Positions 17,077 through 26,332 of a stretch of 64,000 nucleotides of DNA are shown piece by piece. Origin of the DNA: Agreia sp. Leaf210 (GTDB taxonomy: Bacteria; Actinomycetota; Actinomycetes; Actinomycetales; Microbacteriaceae); NCBI RefSeq assembly GCF_001421485.1, contig NZ_LMKK01000001.1, positions 253,717 through 317,716 on the forward strand, read 5' to 3'. Each line of letters opens with the position of its first letter. The stretch's first letter is position 1. The notes beneath the pieces were generated by a model. It was not told the origin of the DNA, searched no databases, and saw only the letters and a program-made list of their open reading frames with translations. Made by a program: the position numbers and the translations under genes.

Positions 17077-18219
17077 ATGGAGATCTCGTTCGCTCATTCC
17101 GAACGCTCGACCCTCGGCATCGAGTGGGAGATCGCACTCGTCGAGCAGAGCTCGGGCGACCTGGTCAATGTCGCCGGCGACGTGCTGCAGTCTCTTCGCG
17201 GAGCCGACGGCGAAGACCACCCCCGCATCACCGAAGAGCTCCTTCTGAACACCGTCGAACTCGTCACCGCGGTGCACACCCGGGTGTCGGATGCCGTGGA
17301 CGACCTCCAGGAGCAGCTCTCCGAGGTGCGCGCCATCACCGATCCCCTCGACGTCGAGCTCATGTGCGCGGGAACGCACCCGTTCGCCCAGTGGTTCGAC
17401 CAGCAGATCACCGACAAGGAGCGGTATCACAAGCTGATCGACCGCACCCAGTGGTGGGGCCGCAACATGATGATCTGGGGCATCCACGTGCACGTCGGTG
17501 TCGAGAGCCGCGACAAGGTGCTGCCCCTGTTGAACGGTCTCCTCAACTACTACCCGCATCTGCAAGCACTCTCTGCCTCGAGCCCGTTCTGGGCGGGCGA
17601 GAAGACGGGCTACGCGTCGAACCGCGCGCTCATGTTCCAGCAGCTCCCGACAGCAGGCCTCCCCTACCAATTCGACGAGTGGTCCCAGTACGAGTCGTAC
17701 GTCGACGATATGAAGGTCACGGGCATCGTCGACGACCACACCGAGGTGCGCTGGGACATCCGGCCTTCACCGCAGTGGGGAACACTCGAGATGCGCGCCT
17801 GCGACGGCCTCTCGAGCCCGGAGGAGATCGGCGCGGTCGCGGCGTTCATCCAGTGCCTCGTCGAGCACATGTCAGATCGGCTCGACGCGGGCGAGACCCT
17901 GCCGACGCTTCAGCCCTGGTACGTGCGCGAGAACAAGTGGCGCGCTGCGCGCTACGGTCTCGACGCCGAGATCATCGTGGATGCGCGGGGCGCCGAGAAA
18001 TTGGTCACCGACGACGTGCGAGAACTGCTGGTCACCCTCGCGCCGATCGCCGAGCGGCTCGACTGCGTCGCCGAACTCGCCCAGGTGAACCTGATCCTCG
18101 AGCACGGTGCCAGCTACCAGCGCCAGCTTCGTGTCGCGGAGGAGAACGGCGGCAGCCTCAAGGCCGTGGTCGCCTCGCTTACTCGCGAACTGCGCCACGG
18201 CCTCGGGCACACCGGCTAG
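17077..18219 (+). CDS. Carboxylate-amine ligase, GCS2 (YbdK) family
   Basis: 380 aa ATP-dependent ligase of the glutamate-cysteine ligase type 2 superfamily. SERSTLGIEWEIALV and GTHPFAQW at the N-terminal half, GIHVHVGVESRDKVLPLLNGLL and RWDIRPSPQWGTLEMRACDG form the active site. The substrate is unproven: weak gamma-glutamylcysteine activity is known for relatives, while actinobacteria commonly use mycothiol. ATG 17077 with GGAG upstream. Its stop shares the tetranucleotide CTAG with the convergent LLM gene. Confidence 0.85.
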   Translation: MEISFAHSERSTLGIEWEIALVEQSSGDLVNVAGDVLQSLRGADGEDHPRITEELLLNTVELVTAVHTRVSDAVDDLQEQLSEVRAITDPLDVELMCAGTHPFAQWFDQQITDKERYHKLIDRTQWWGRNMMIWGIHVHVGVESRDKVLPLLNGLLNYYPHLQALSASSPFWAGEKTGYASNRALMFQQLPTAGLPYQFDEWSQYESYVDDMKVTGIVDDHTEVRWDIRPSPQWGTLEMRACDGLSSPEEIGAVAAFIQCLVEHMSDRLDAGETLPTLQPWYVRENKWRAARYGLDAEIIVDARGAEKLVTDDVRELLVTLAPIAERLDCVAELAQVNLILEHGASYQRQLRVAEENGGSLKAVVASLTRELRHGLGHTG

Positions 18220-19040
18220 GCGTTCTTCTCGTCGCGCCAGGCCAGCAGATCCTTGACCGGGCCGAGGTCGATCGACGGGCCCGTGATTCCGAGGGTGAAC
18301 AGCGTGACGCCCACCTCGGCCTTCTCGTCGAGAACCGCGGCGTCGGCCGAGCCGAAGGCACCGGTGAGCTTCACATCGTTCGAGATCTCGATCTCCGAGA
18401 CGTCGCGGCCGACATCCGACGCGTGTCCGCGCAGAACCTCGAGCTTGTGCTGCAGAGTCGGCACGTCGGAGAAGCTGTGCCAGATCGTCGCGTGCTTCGC
18501 GACGAGCTTGAGCGTCTTCTTCTCGCCACCACCGCCGATCAGTACGGGGATCTTGCGGGTGGGAGCCGGGTTGAGTACACCCCACCGCGCCTCAATGCGC
18601 GGCATGGCCTCGCCCAGCGCATCCAGTCTCTGCCCGACCGTGCCGAACTCGTAGCCGTACTCGTCGTAGTCTCGCTCGAACCAGCCCGAGCCGATACCGA
18701 AGACGAGCCGACCCTCGGCGCCCGGGGTCTTGGCGCTGATGTGGTCCACGGTGCGGGCCATGTCGGCGAGCAGGTCGGGGTTCCGATAGCTGTTACACGT
18801 GACGAGGGGGCCGAACTCGATGGTCGAGGTCTGCTCGGCCCAGGCGGCGAGCATGCTCCAGCCCTCGAAGTGCAGGCCCGCGGGGTCTCCCGACAGCGGG
18901 TAGAAGTGATCCCAGTTGAAGGCGATATCGACGCCGAGTTCCTCGAGCTGACGAAGAGTGTCACGGATCGTCGTGTAGTCGGAGTGCTGGGGTGCGATCT
19001 GAATGCCGATGCGCACGGGGCGCGAAGAGTGTGTCGTCAT
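18216..19040 (-). CDS. LLM class F420-dependent oxidoreductase
   Basis: 274 aa luciferase-like TIM barrel. RIGIQIAPQHSDY opens strand 1, DIAFNWDHFYPLSG is the F420-type strand-2 signature, and RLVFGIGSGWFERDYDEYGYEFG is diagnostic. Substrate unknown. Own leaderless promoter. Ends convergently on the GCS2 gene with overlapping stops. Confidence 0.88.
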   Translation of the reverse strand: MTTHSSRPVRIGIQIAPQHSDYTTIRDTLRQLEELGVDIAFNWDHFYPLSGDPAGLHFEGWSMLAAWAEQTSTIEFGPLVTCNSYRNPDLLADMARTVDHISAKTPGAEGRLVFGIGSGWFERDYDEYGYEFGTVGQRLDALGEAMPRIEARWGVLNPAPTRKIPVLIGGGGEKKTLKLVAKHATIWHSFSDVPTLQHKLEVLRGHASDVGRDVSEIEISNDVKLTGAFGSADAAVLDEKAEVGVTLFTLGITGPSIDLGPVKDLLAWRDEKNA

Positions 19041-19046
19041 GATGCG

Positions 19047-19052
19047 AGCCTA
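19047..19052 (-). promoter_or_regulatory. -10 hexamer TAGGCT, leaderless promoter of the LLM gene
   Basis: TAGGCT, CGCATC, ATG on the minus strand, identical in hexamer and spacing to trmD and moaA. Confidence 0.55.
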
Positions 19053-19102
19053 CTTATCACGCCTGTTCGAGAACTCACCTTGCGGCATCCGGCATCTCAC
19101 CT

Positions 19103-19108
19103 CACAAT
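19103..19108 (+). promoter_or_regulatory. -10 hexamer CACAAT, leaderless promoter of the M23 peptidase gene
   Basis: CACAAT, six bases, GTG 19115; supports the GTG rather than the later ATG as start. Confidence 0.4.
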
Positions 19109-19114
19109 GAACAG

Positions 19115-19891
19115 GTGAAGTCGATAGAGCCGAAGTCTGCGAACATGCGCCCTCAGCGGCCGCGTCGCAACATCGCCTCCCGGTTTCTCCCTCCTGCCGC
19201 GCTGCTCTTCGTCGGCGCACTGGCGGTTGCCACGTCCCTTCCGGCCGCAGCATTCGGGCCCGGCTCGTCGTTCGGACTCACCGGGGCCACGGGCGGTCCG
19301 CAGTCACAGGATCAGCTGCTCTCGGTCGATGGCTCGGCCGCCGACGCCAGCGTTCTGCGCGACGGCTACACCGTGAACACCCCCACGCCCACACCCACCC
19401 CGACGCCTGTGGTCAAGGCCGCCCCCGCGTCGACGGGAGGAAGCCCGGGAGGATGGGGCTGCCAGCGAGACGCCCCCGCCGAGACGACGCGCCTCACCTG
19501 GCCATACGACCATCCCGTCAAGATCGGCGACGGATTCGGTCCACGCGCCGAGGGTATGCACGACGGCATCGACATGCTCGCCGGAGACGGCACGCCCATC
19601 CAGGCGATCGGCGACGGCGTCGTCACCGCGTCGGGCTACAACGGCTCAGCGGGCAATTACGTGGCGATCGCCACCATGGTCGGCGGACAGCGCCTCTGCA
19701 GCATGTACATGCACTTCCAAGACGGATCCGTGACCGTCACCGTGGGGCAGGAGGTCACGGCCGGCACCGTGATCGGGCTCACCGGCGACACCGGCAACGC
19801 CAGTGTCGAGCACCTGCACTTCGAGCTGTTCTTCGCCGACGGTATCCGCTTCGACGCGATCCCCTACCTCACGGCGAACGCGAGCTACTGA
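19115..19891 (+). CDS. Secreted M23 family metallopeptidase
   Basis: 258 aa exported peptidoglycan endopeptidase. A basic N-region and hydrophobic segment (LPPAALLFVGALAVATSLPAAA) form a signal or anchor. A Thr-Pro repeat (TPTPTPTPTP) links to a LytM domain at about 145-258 with zinc ligands in GMHDGIDM and EHLHFELF. GTG start from the leaderless -10. Probably cleaves cell-wall crosslinks outside the membrane. Confidence 0.9.
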   Translation: MKSIEPKSANMRPQRPRRNIASRFLPPAALLFVGALAVATSLPAAAFGPGSSFGLTGATGGPQSQDQLLSVDGSAADASVLRDGYTVNTPTPTPTPTPVVKAAPASTGGSPGGWGCQRDAPAETTRLTWPYDHPVKIGDGFGPRAEGMHDGIDMLAGDGTPIQAIGDGVVTASGYNGSAGNYVAIATMVGGQRLCSMYMHFQDGSVTVTVGQEVTAGTVIGLTGDTGNASVEHLHFELFFADGIRFDAIPYLTANASY

Positions 19892-19932
19892 GCCCGCCTC
19901 CTCCAAGAGGCTCGGAGGACCACGGAACGCCG

Positions 19933-21504
19933 CTAGCGACCCAAAAACTTCTGCAGCGAGGCCAGCTCTTCTTCGCTCGGAGCGCCCGGTGCCGACTTGC
20001 CCTTGCCGAGCCCCAGGCCGAAGCCCGAGCCGCCCGCCGTGACGGGCGCGGCATCCGGTTTGATGCCGGCGGCGCGCGCCGCATCTTCGGCCGCACGCTT
20101 CGCCGGGTTGCCCGACTTCGAGCCCTTCTTCTTAGCGACCTGCTTGCGTCCGCCGTGGGCGCCGGGAACCGGGCCCATTCCGGGGATGTTCGGCATGCCG
20201 CCCTTGGCCACGGTCTTCATCATCTTCGCGGCCTGCTCGAATCGCTGCACGAGCTGGTTCACGTCGGTGACCGTCATGCCGGATCCCTTGGCGATGCGCA
20301 CGCGGCGCGAGCCGTTGAGCAGCTTGGAGTTCTGCCGCTCGGCCTTGGTCATCGACTGGATGATCGCCTCGGTGCGCACGATCTCGCGCTCGTCGAAGTT
20401 CTCGAGCTGCTGCTTCATGCCGCCCATGCCGGGCAGCATGCCCATCATCTTCTTGATGGAGCCCGCGCCGCGGAGCTGCTGCATCTGCGACAGGAAGTCC
20501 TCGAGCGTGAAGGTGTCGGTGGCGAACTTCTCGGCCATCTTCATGGCCTCACCCTCGTCGAAGGCCGACTGGGCCTGCTCGATGAGGGTCAGGATGTCAC
20601 CGAGGTCGAGGATGCGGCTCGCCATACGGTCGGGGTAGAAGGGCTCGAAGTCGTCGAGCGACTCGCCCGTCGACGCGAAGATGATCGGTCGACCGGTGAC
20701 GGAGGCTACCGAGAGGGCTGCTCCACCGCGGGCGTCGCCGTCGAGCTTGGTCAGCACGACACCCGTGAAGTCGACACCGTCTTGGAAGGCCTTGGCCGTC
20801 GCGACCGCGTCTTGACCGATCATGGCGTCGATGACGAAGAGCACCTCGTCGGGATCGACGGCCTTGCGGATGTCTGAGGCCTGCTTCATCATGTCGGCGT
20901 CGACACCGAGGCGACCTGCCGTGTCGACGATGACCACGTCGTACTGCTTGTCGATGGCGAACTTGATGGAGTCTTTCGCGACCTTCACGGGGTTTCCCGT
21001 GCCGTTGCCGGGCTCGGGAGCGAAGACGGCGACTCCGGCCTGTCCGGCCACGACCTGCAGCTGGTTGACGGCGTTGGGGCGCTGAAGATCGGCGGCGACC
21101 AGCAGCGGCGTGTGGTTGTCTTTGGCCAGCCACTTGGCGAGCTTGCCCGCGAGCGTCGTCTTACCGGCGCCCTGTAGACCGGCGAGCATGATCACTGTCG
21201 GCGGCTTCTTCGCGAACTGGATGCGGCGGGCCTCGCCGCCGAGGATCGCCACGAGTTCTTCGTTGACGATCTGCACGACCTGCTGCGCCGGGTTGAGCGC
21301 CTTGTTGACCTCGTCGCCCAGCGCGCGCTCGCGCACCTTGCCGGTGAAGTCCTTGACCACCTCGAGCGCGACGTCGGCGTCGAGCAGGGCGCGGCGGATC
21401 TCGCGCACGGTCGCGTCGACATCCGCGGGGCTCAGCTTGCCCTTGGTGCGAAGGTTCTTGAAGGTCTCTGCGAGCCGGTCAGACAGGTTTCCGAAAGTAG
21501 CCAT
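19933..21504 (-). CDS. ffh: Signal recognition particle protein Ffh
   Basis: 523 aa GTPase that binds signal sequences with SRP RNA and hands nascent chains to FtsY. Order: N domain, G1 GLQGAGKTTLAGKLA, G3 DTAGRLGVD, G4 TKLDGDARGG, then a Met-rich M domain (MQQLRGAGSIKKMMGMLPGMGGMKQQ in pieces) and a Gly/Lys-rich C-terminus. TAAACT 9 nt before the ATG is a likely -10. ftsY is about 3.9 kb away on the same strand. Confidence 0.97.
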   Translation of the reverse strand: MATFGNLSDRLAETFKNLRTKGKLSPADVDATVREIRRALLDADVALEVVKDFTGKVRERALGDEVNKALNPAQQVVQIVNEELVAILGGEARRIQFAKKPPTVIMLAGLQGAGKTTLAGKLAKWLAKDNHTPLLVAADLQRPNAVNQLQVVAGQAGVAVFAPEPGNGTGNPVKVAKDSIKFAIDKQYDVVIVDTAGRLGVDADMMKQASDIRKAVDPDEVLFVIDAMIGQDAVATAKAFQDGVDFTGVVLTKLDGDARGGAALSVASVTGRPIIFASTGESLDDFEPFYPDRMASRILDLGDILTLIEQAQSAFDEGEAMKMAEKFATDTFTLEDFLSQMQQLRGAGSIKKMMGMLPGMGGMKQQLENFDEREIVRTEAIIQSMTKAERQNSKLLNGSRRVRIAKGSGMTVTDVNQLVQRFEQAAKMMKTVAKGGMPNIPGMGPVPGAHGGRKQVAKKKGSKSGNPAKRAAEDAARAAGIKPDAAPVTAGGSGFGLGLGKGKSAPGAPSEEELASLQKFLGR

Positions 21505-21589
21505 GGTTCGACAAGTTTACCTGGCCGCCGACGCCGCAGGTCGAAGGACCGTGCCGACGAGCCCGCTGAACGACACACGCGACGGATCG

Positions 21590-21615
21590 TTAGCCTAACT
21601 AATGAGCTAGGCTAA
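21590..21615. promoter_or_regulatory. MarR operator overlapping the marR promoter
   Basis: Inverted repeat TTAGCCTA-N10-TAGGCTAA. The right half contains the TAGGCT hexamer 6 nt before the marR ATG, so binding would directly cover the promoter: autorepression of marR and the exporter. Confidence 0.7.
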
Positions 21616-21619
21616 AGAT

Positions 21620-22051
21620 ATGACTCCTCCCCTCTCGCTGCCCGCCCTCAGCTCCGAGCTGCGCGGGGTCACGATGCACCTCTCCCGCAGACTCCGCAAC
21701 GAGCGGGCCGATATCGACCTCGGCGACTCCCAGTTCAGCGTGCTGGCGTACCTCGTGCGCACCGGGGCGCACACGCCGAACGAGCTGAGCGCGTGGGAGC
21801 ACGTCACTCCCCCATCGATGAACCGCACGATCAACGCGCTCGAGACCGCCGGCCTGGTGGCTCGAACACCGGATGCGTCGGACGGCCGCAAGGTGTTCGT
21901 CACGGCCACAGAGAACGGCTTCGCGGTCGTGAAGGAGACGAGGCGCAAGCGCGACGCGTGGCTGCACTCGAGGCTCTCGGCACTCACGGCCGAGGAACGA
22001 CGAACACTCGAGGAGGCGACGGTCATTCTGAGAACGATGGTTGCTCGGTGA
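21620..22051 (+). CDS. MarR family transcriptional regulator
   Basis: 143 aa winged-helix dimer. HTH region TPNELSAWEHVTPPSMNRTINALETAGLVARTPDASDGRKVFV with the family wing signature. It overlaps the following MFS gene by GTGA and has a palindromic operator on its own promoter, so it most likely represses the pair and responds to a substrate of the pump. Confidence 0.9.
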   Translation: MTPPLSLPALSSELRGVTMHLSRRLRNERADIDLGDSQFSVLAYLVRTGAHTPNELSAWEHVTPPSMNRTINALETAGLVARTPDASDGRKVFVTATENGFAVVKETRRKRDAWLHSRLSALTAEERRTLEEATVILRTMVAR

Positions 22052-23394
22052 GCGCGATGTTCCGCTCGCTCTCGAGCGTCAACTACCGCATCTGGTTCGC
22101 CGGAGCACTGGTGTCGAACGTGGGCACCTGGATGCAACGTACGGCGCAGGACTGGATCGTGCTCACCGAGCTGACCGATCACGATGCGGCGGCGGTAGGC
22201 ATCGTCATGGCGCTTCAGCTCGGGCCGCAGCTCCTCCTCGTGCCGTGGTCCGGGTTGATCGCCGACCGTCTCGATCGGCGACGCACTCTGATGGTGACCC
22301 AGGCATCCATGGGCATTCTGGGCCTCGGACTCGGCCTCATCGTCGTGACGGGCGTCGCCCAGCTCTGGCACGTCTATCTCTTCGCCCTGCTGCTGGGGAT
22401 CGCCTCCGCGATCGACGCGCCCGTGCGGCAGACGTTCGTCTCCGAACTCGTCGGCGGCTCCAACCTGTCGAACGCCGTGGCACTCAACTCGGCCTCGTTC
22501 AATGCCGCGCGCATGATCGGCCCCGCCGTCGCGGGGATCCTGGTCGCCGTGATCGGCGCGGGGTGGGTCTTCCTACTGAACGCGGTGACGTTCGGCGCGG
22601 TCTTGGCTTCGCTCGCGTTCATCAGGGTCGATCAGCTGCGTCAGAGCAAGCGTGCGCCGCAGGGCAAGGGCCAACTGCTCGAGGGCTTTCGCTATGTGCG
22701 GGCGAGGCCTGATCTTCTCGTGATCTTCGTGATCGTCTTCATCATCGGCACGTTCGGCATGAACTTCGCCATCTTCACGTCGACCATGGCGAGCGTCGAG
22801 TTCGGGCAGGGGCCCGAGGCTTTCGGCCTGCTCTCGTCGGTCATGGCGGTGGGATCGGTGACGGGGGCGCTGATGTCGGCTCGACGCGACCGGCCACGGC
22901 TCCGACTCACATTCGTCGCGGCCACCGCATTCGGCGTGAGCTGTCTCGCCGCCGCCGTCATGCCGAGCTACTGGGGATTCGCCCTCGTGCTCGTCTTCGT
23001 GGGGCTCTCTGCTCAGACGCTCATGACCACGGCGAACGGCACGGTGCAGACGACGACCGCGCCCGAGATGCGTGGCCGCGTGATGGCGCTCTACATGGCG
23101 GTCTTCATGGGCGGAACTCCCCTCGGCGCACCCGTCGTCGGATGGGTGGCGAACAGCTTCGGCCCTCGCTGGGCGATCGGTGTGGCCGCCGCGTCGGGGC
23201 TCGTCGCCGCTGCGATCGGTCTCGGCTGGCTCATCGTGTTCCGGCACCTGCGGTTGCACTACGACCGCGCTGCGCATCCGCACTTCATCGTGAGTCACGA
23301 CGGACGACCCTACGCGCGCAGCAGCGCGCCCGAAACTGCAGCGGAGCTTGAAGAGGATCTCGCCCTCGACGAGGCGGATGCGCGGAGATCCTGA
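22048..23394 (+). CDS. MFS transporter, drug-efflux type
   Basis: 448 aa, about 12 membrane helices. The loop 2-3 signature GLIADRLDRRRTLMVTQ identifies the major facilitator superfamily; SSVNYRIWFAGALVSNVGTWMQRTAQDWIVL is typical of the enterobactin-exporter-like MFS_3 group. GTG start overlapping the marR stop. Substrate unknown; multidrug export is the usual inference for a MarR-controlled pump. Confidence 0.88.
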   Translation: MSAMFRSLSSVNYRIWFAGALVSNVGTWMQRTAQDWIVLTELTDHDAAAVGIVMALQLGPQLLLVPWSGLIADRLDRRRTLMVTQASMGILGLGLGLIVVTGVAQLWHVYLFALLLGIASAIDAPVRQTFVSELVGGSNLSNAVALNSASFNAARMIGPAVAGILVAVIGAGWVFLLNAVTFGAVLASLAFIRVDQLRQSKRAPQGKGQLLEGFRYVRARPDLLVIFVIVFIIGTFGMNFAIFTSTMASVEFGQGPEAFGLLSSVMAVGSVTGALMSARRDRPRLRLTFVAATAFGVSCLAAAVMPSYWGFALVLVFVGLSAQTLMTTANGTVQTTTAPEMRGRVMALYMAVFMGGTPLGAPVVGWVANSFGPRWAIGVAAASGLVAAAIGLGWLIVFRHLRLHYDRAAHPHFIVSHDGRPYARSSAPETAAELEEDLALDEADARRS

Positions 23395-23418
23395 GCGCGG
23401 ATCCCCAAGCGTCAAGCG

Positions 23419-24459
23419 TCAGGCGATGTCGACGACGGTGACCCCAGACGACCGATCTCCCGCAGCAATGGCTTGGAGTGCCGCAGGCGCCTCGGCCAGC
23501 CCGATCCGGTGCTCGATGAGTCGGGCCGGGTCGAGGGCGCCACTCAGAACGAGGTCGAGGAGCGCCGGGTAGTCCGACGCCGGCATTCCGTGACTGCCAT
23601 GCAGAGAGAGCTCTTTGGCGATGATCGTCGGGAGCGGGACCGCGGGCTCCTCTGAGAACAGACCGATCTGCACCTGTCGACCGAGCGGCGCCAGCGCGAG
23701 CACGCTGAGCCGCATCGTCGCCTGCCTGCCCAAGGCCTCGACAGAGACCTGGATGCCGGCAGGGGCAACGGAGGCGATCGCCTCGAGGACCTGAGACTCG
23801 GAGAGGCCGGACGAGTCGATGGTGTGCGCCGCTCCCAACGACGAGGCACGCTCGAGCGCGACAGGGTCGATATCGACGGCGATCACCTCGGCGCCGAGAG
23901 CTATACCGATCATCGCGGCACTCAGCCCCACTCCGCCGCAGCCGATGACGAGCAGGCGTTCACCGCGTTGGAGCCTCGCCCGGTGCACGAGACCTCGATA
24001 GGCCGTCGCGAACCGGCAGCCGAGAAGGGCCGCAGCACCCGAGTCGAGCCCGTCTGGAACGGGGATGAGGTTGACGTCGGCATTGTGCAATGCCACGAGC
24101 TCGGCGAAGGACCCCCAGTGCGTGAACCCGGGCTGCGTCTGATTGCGGCAGACCTGGCCGTTTCCGCCCGCGCATTCGGGGCAGCGCCCACAGGCCGAGA
24201 CGAACGGAACCGTCACGCGTTCGCCGATCCGGAACCTCGTGACCTCCGGTCCCACTGCGGCGATGCGGCCGACGAGTTCGTGCCCGGGAACATGCGGGAG
24301 GGCGATACCGTCGTCATGGCCCAGCCATCCGTGGGCATCGCTGCGGCAGACTCCCGTCGTCTCGACTCTGATGACGACGCCGGCGGCCGAGGGAACGGGA
24401 TCCGGCACGTCGCGAAGCTCGGGGGTACCTCCGAATTCAGTGAAGACAACGGCGCGCAT
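23419..24459 (-). CDS. Zinc-dependent medium-chain alcohol dehydrogenase
   Basis: 346 aa NAD(P)-dependent dehydrogenase. Catalytic zinc ligands in GVCRSDAHGW and GHELVGR; structural zinc cysteines in SACGRCPECAGGNGQVCRN; cofactor loop VIGCGGVGLSAAM followed by DIDP, suggesting NAD preference. Start ATG 24459 with GAAAGAG upstream. Substrate unknown. Confidence 0.9.
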   Translation of the reverse strand: MRAVVFTEFGGTPELRDVPDPVPSAAGVVIRVETTGVCRSDAHGWLGHDDGIALPHVPGHELVGRIAAVGPEVTRFRIGERVTVPFVSACGRCPECAGGNGQVCRNQTQPGFTHWGSFAELVALHNADVNLIPVPDGLDSGAAALLGCRFATAYRGLVHRARLQRGERLLVIGCGGVGLSAAMIGIALGAEVIAVDIDPVALERASSLGAAHTIDSSGLSESQVLEAIASVAPAGIQVSVEALGRQATMRLSVLALAPLGRQVQIGLFSEEPAVPLPTIIAKELSLHGSHGMPASDYPALLDLVLSGALDPARLIEHRIGLAEAPAALQAIAAGDRSSGVTVVDIA

Positions 24460-24524
24460 GGGTCTCTTTCTCGCAAGGGGCGACTCCGACGATACCGGCC
24501 ACGATCGACGTCGGAGCCAGTCTC

Positions 24525-24530
24525 TAGACT
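24525..24530 (+). promoter_or_regulatory. -10 hexamer TAGACT, leaderless promoter of the LLM gene
   Basis: TAGACT, CGGGAC, ATG 24537: six-base spacing. Confidence 0.55.
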
Positions 24531-24536
24531 CGGGAC

Positions 24537-25412
24537 ATGCGCCAAGGAATCGTCATCCTTCCCCAAGACCCTTGGTCGATCGCTCGCCGAAAGTGGCAGT
24601 CCGCCGAGGGGCTCGGCTTCGATCACGCCTGGACCTACGATCATCTCTCGTGGCGCTCCCTCGCAGACCAGCCATGGAACGCGACCATCCCCACGCTCAC
24701 GGCCGCGGCGGTCGTCACCGAGAGCATCCGCCTCGGCACCTTCGTCTCATCGCCCAACTTCAGGCATCCGGTGCCCTTCGCCAAAGAGATCGCGACGGTC
24801 GATGACATCTCGGGCGGTCGGTTCGTGCTCGGCGTCGGGTCTGGCGGAACGGGCTTCGACGCGTTCGTGCTCGGCCAGCCCGAGTACACGCCGCTTCAGC
24901 GGCACGAGCGCTTCGCGGAGTTCGTGACTCTGCTCGACGAGCTGCTGCGGCACGAGGGCGAGGGAGCACGGGGCATCTCCTTCGACGGCGACTGGTACGA
25001 AGCGGTCGACGCGCGCATGGTCGGGGTCGCGACGCAGCAGCCGCGGGTGCCGTTCGTGCTCGCCGCGAACGGCCCGAAGGGCCTCGCGCTCGTCGCGAAG
25101 CACGGGCAGGGGTGGGTCACCACGGGCAAAGACGGCGCCACCGGCGAGGAGTGGTGGTCTGCGGTGGCCACCCTGGCCGGCCGTCTCGACGACGCGGCGA
25201 ACGCGGCGGGCCGCGAGCCGGCATCCATCGATCGTTATCTCTCGCTCGACTCGGGCGGCCAGTTCTCTCTCGAGAGCGTGGGCGCGTTCGACGACATGGT
25301 CGGCCGCGCGGCACAACTCGGCTTCACCGATGTGATCTCGCACTGGCCCAGGCCAGAGGGAATCTACGCCGGCGACGAAGAGGTTCTCTACGAGGTCGCC
25401 TCGCGATTCTGA
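24537..25412 (+). CDS. LLM class flavin/F420-dependent oxidoreductase
   Basis: 291 aa TIM barrel of the luciferase-like family. RQGIVILPQDPWSIARRKWQSAEGLGFDHAWTYDHLSW (in parts) covers strands 1-2; DISGGRFVLGVGSGGTGFDA is the conserved phosphate-binding stretch. Paralogue of the 18216-19040 protein but from another subgroup. Substrate unknown. Confidence 0.86.
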   Translation: MRQGIVILPQDPWSIARRKWQSAEGLGFDHAWTYDHLSWRSLADQPWNATIPTLTAAAVVTESIRLGTFVSSPNFRHPVPFAKEIATVDDISGGRFVLGVGSGGTGFDAFVLGQPEYTPLQRHERFAEFVTLLDELLRHEGEGARGISFDGDWYEAVDARMVGVATQQPRVPFVLAANGPKGLALVAKHGQGWVTTGKDGATGEEWWSAVATLAGRLDDAANAAGREPASIDRYLSLDSGGQFSLESVGAFDDMVGRAAQLGFTDVISHWPRPEGIYAGDEEVLYEVASRF

Positions 25413-25418
25413 GCGGCT

Positions 25419-25448
25419 CTAGCCGACCAGGTTCTAGCCGACCAGGTT
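25419..25448. repeat. 15-bp tandem duplication at the ftsY stop
   Basis: CTAGCCGACCAGGTT occurs twice head-to-tail. On the ftsY strand this repeats the last four codons and the stop, giving Asn-Leu-Val-Gly-stop twice. Confidence 0.9.
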
Positions 25449-26309
25449 CTGAGCGAACACGTGCGGGGTGAAGCCGGTGAGGTCGTTGATGCCCTCACCC
25501 TGGCCGATGAGCTTGATGGGAATGCCCGTCTTCTCCTGCACCGCCAACACGAAGCCGGCCTTCGCCGAGCCGTCGAGTTTGGTCAGGACGAGGCCCGTCA
25601 CCCCGGCGTGCTGAATGAACGCCTCCGCCTGGGCGAGACCGTTCTGGCCCGTGGTCGCGTCGAGCACCAGAAGCACCTCGGCAACCGGAGCCTGCTTCTC
25701 GATGACGCGACGGATCTTGCCGAGCTCATCCATCAAGCCGCCCTTCGTCTGCAGACGACCGGCCGTGTCGATGACGACGATCTCGGTGCCGTGCAGCTTC
25801 GCGAACTCGATGGTCTGAAAGGCGACGGATGCGGGATCCTGGCCCTCGTGCTGCGGCCGCACGATGGCAGCGCCGGCACGTTCTGCCCAGGTGGCGACCT
25901 GCTCGACGGCGGCTGCGCGGAAGGTGTCGGCCGCGCCGATGACCACCGTGCGCCCGTAGGTGGCGAGAAACTTGGCGAACTTGCCGATCGTGGTGGTCTT
26001 GCCGACCCCGTTCACACCGACGACGAGCACCACGGCCGGGCGCTCCGAGAGGTGCAGGGTCGTGTCGAGCCTCGAGAGCCGCTCCTCCATGGTCTCGCGG
26101 AGCATGCGCTGCAGGTCTTTGGGGTCGGTCGTCTTGAAGCGATCGACCTTGGCTCGCAGGTCGCTCACCACGGAGTCGGTGACGTCCGGCCCGAAGTCGG
26201 CCTTCAGCAGCGCGTCTTCGAGGTCCTCCCACGTGTTGGCGTCGATCGTGGGCTTGGTGAACATGCCCCGGAGGGCGCCAGACAAAGACCAGGGGGTGCG
26301 TTCAGCCAT
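25434..26309 (-). CDS. ftsY: Signal recognition particle receptor FtsY
   Basis: 291 aa SRP GTPase that docks Ffh-ribosome complexes at the membrane. G1 GVNGVGKTTTIGKFA, DTFRAAAVEQVATWAERAGA, G3 DTAGRLQTKGGLMDEL, G4 TKLDGSAKAG. It lacks the long acidic A domain, as is usual in actinobacteria. The upstream TAGTCT hexamer is 6 nt from the ATG. The stop is tandemly duplicated. Confidence 0.96.
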   Translation of the reverse strand: MAERTPWSLSGALRGMFTKPTIDANTWEDLEDALLKADFGPDVTDSVVSDLRAKVDRFKTTDPKDLQRMLRETMEERLSRLDTTLHLSERPAVVLVVGVNGVGKTTTIGKFAKFLATYGRTVVIGAADTFRAAAVEQVATWAERAGAAIVRPQHEGQDPASVAFQTIEFAKLHGTEIVVIDTAGRLQTKGGLMDELGKIRRVIEKQAPVAEVLLVLDATTGQNGLAQAEAFIQHAGVTGLVLTKLDGSAKAGFVLAVQEKTGIPIKLIGQGEGINDLTGFTPHVFAQNLVG

Positions 26310-26315
26310 ACGACA

Positions 26316-26321
26316 AGACTA
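26316..26321 (-). promoter_or_regulatory. -10 hexamer TAGTCT, leaderless promoter of ftsY
   Basis: TAGTCT, TGTCGT, ATG on the minus strand; separates ftsY from lipA transcriptionally. Confidence 0.5.
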
Positions 26322-26332
26322 GCGGCGCGCGT

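Noticed and set aside
19895-19925. CCTCC...GGAGG as a terminator between the M23 peptidase gene and ffh
   Set aside because: Five base pairs only, with no U-run; too weak to call.
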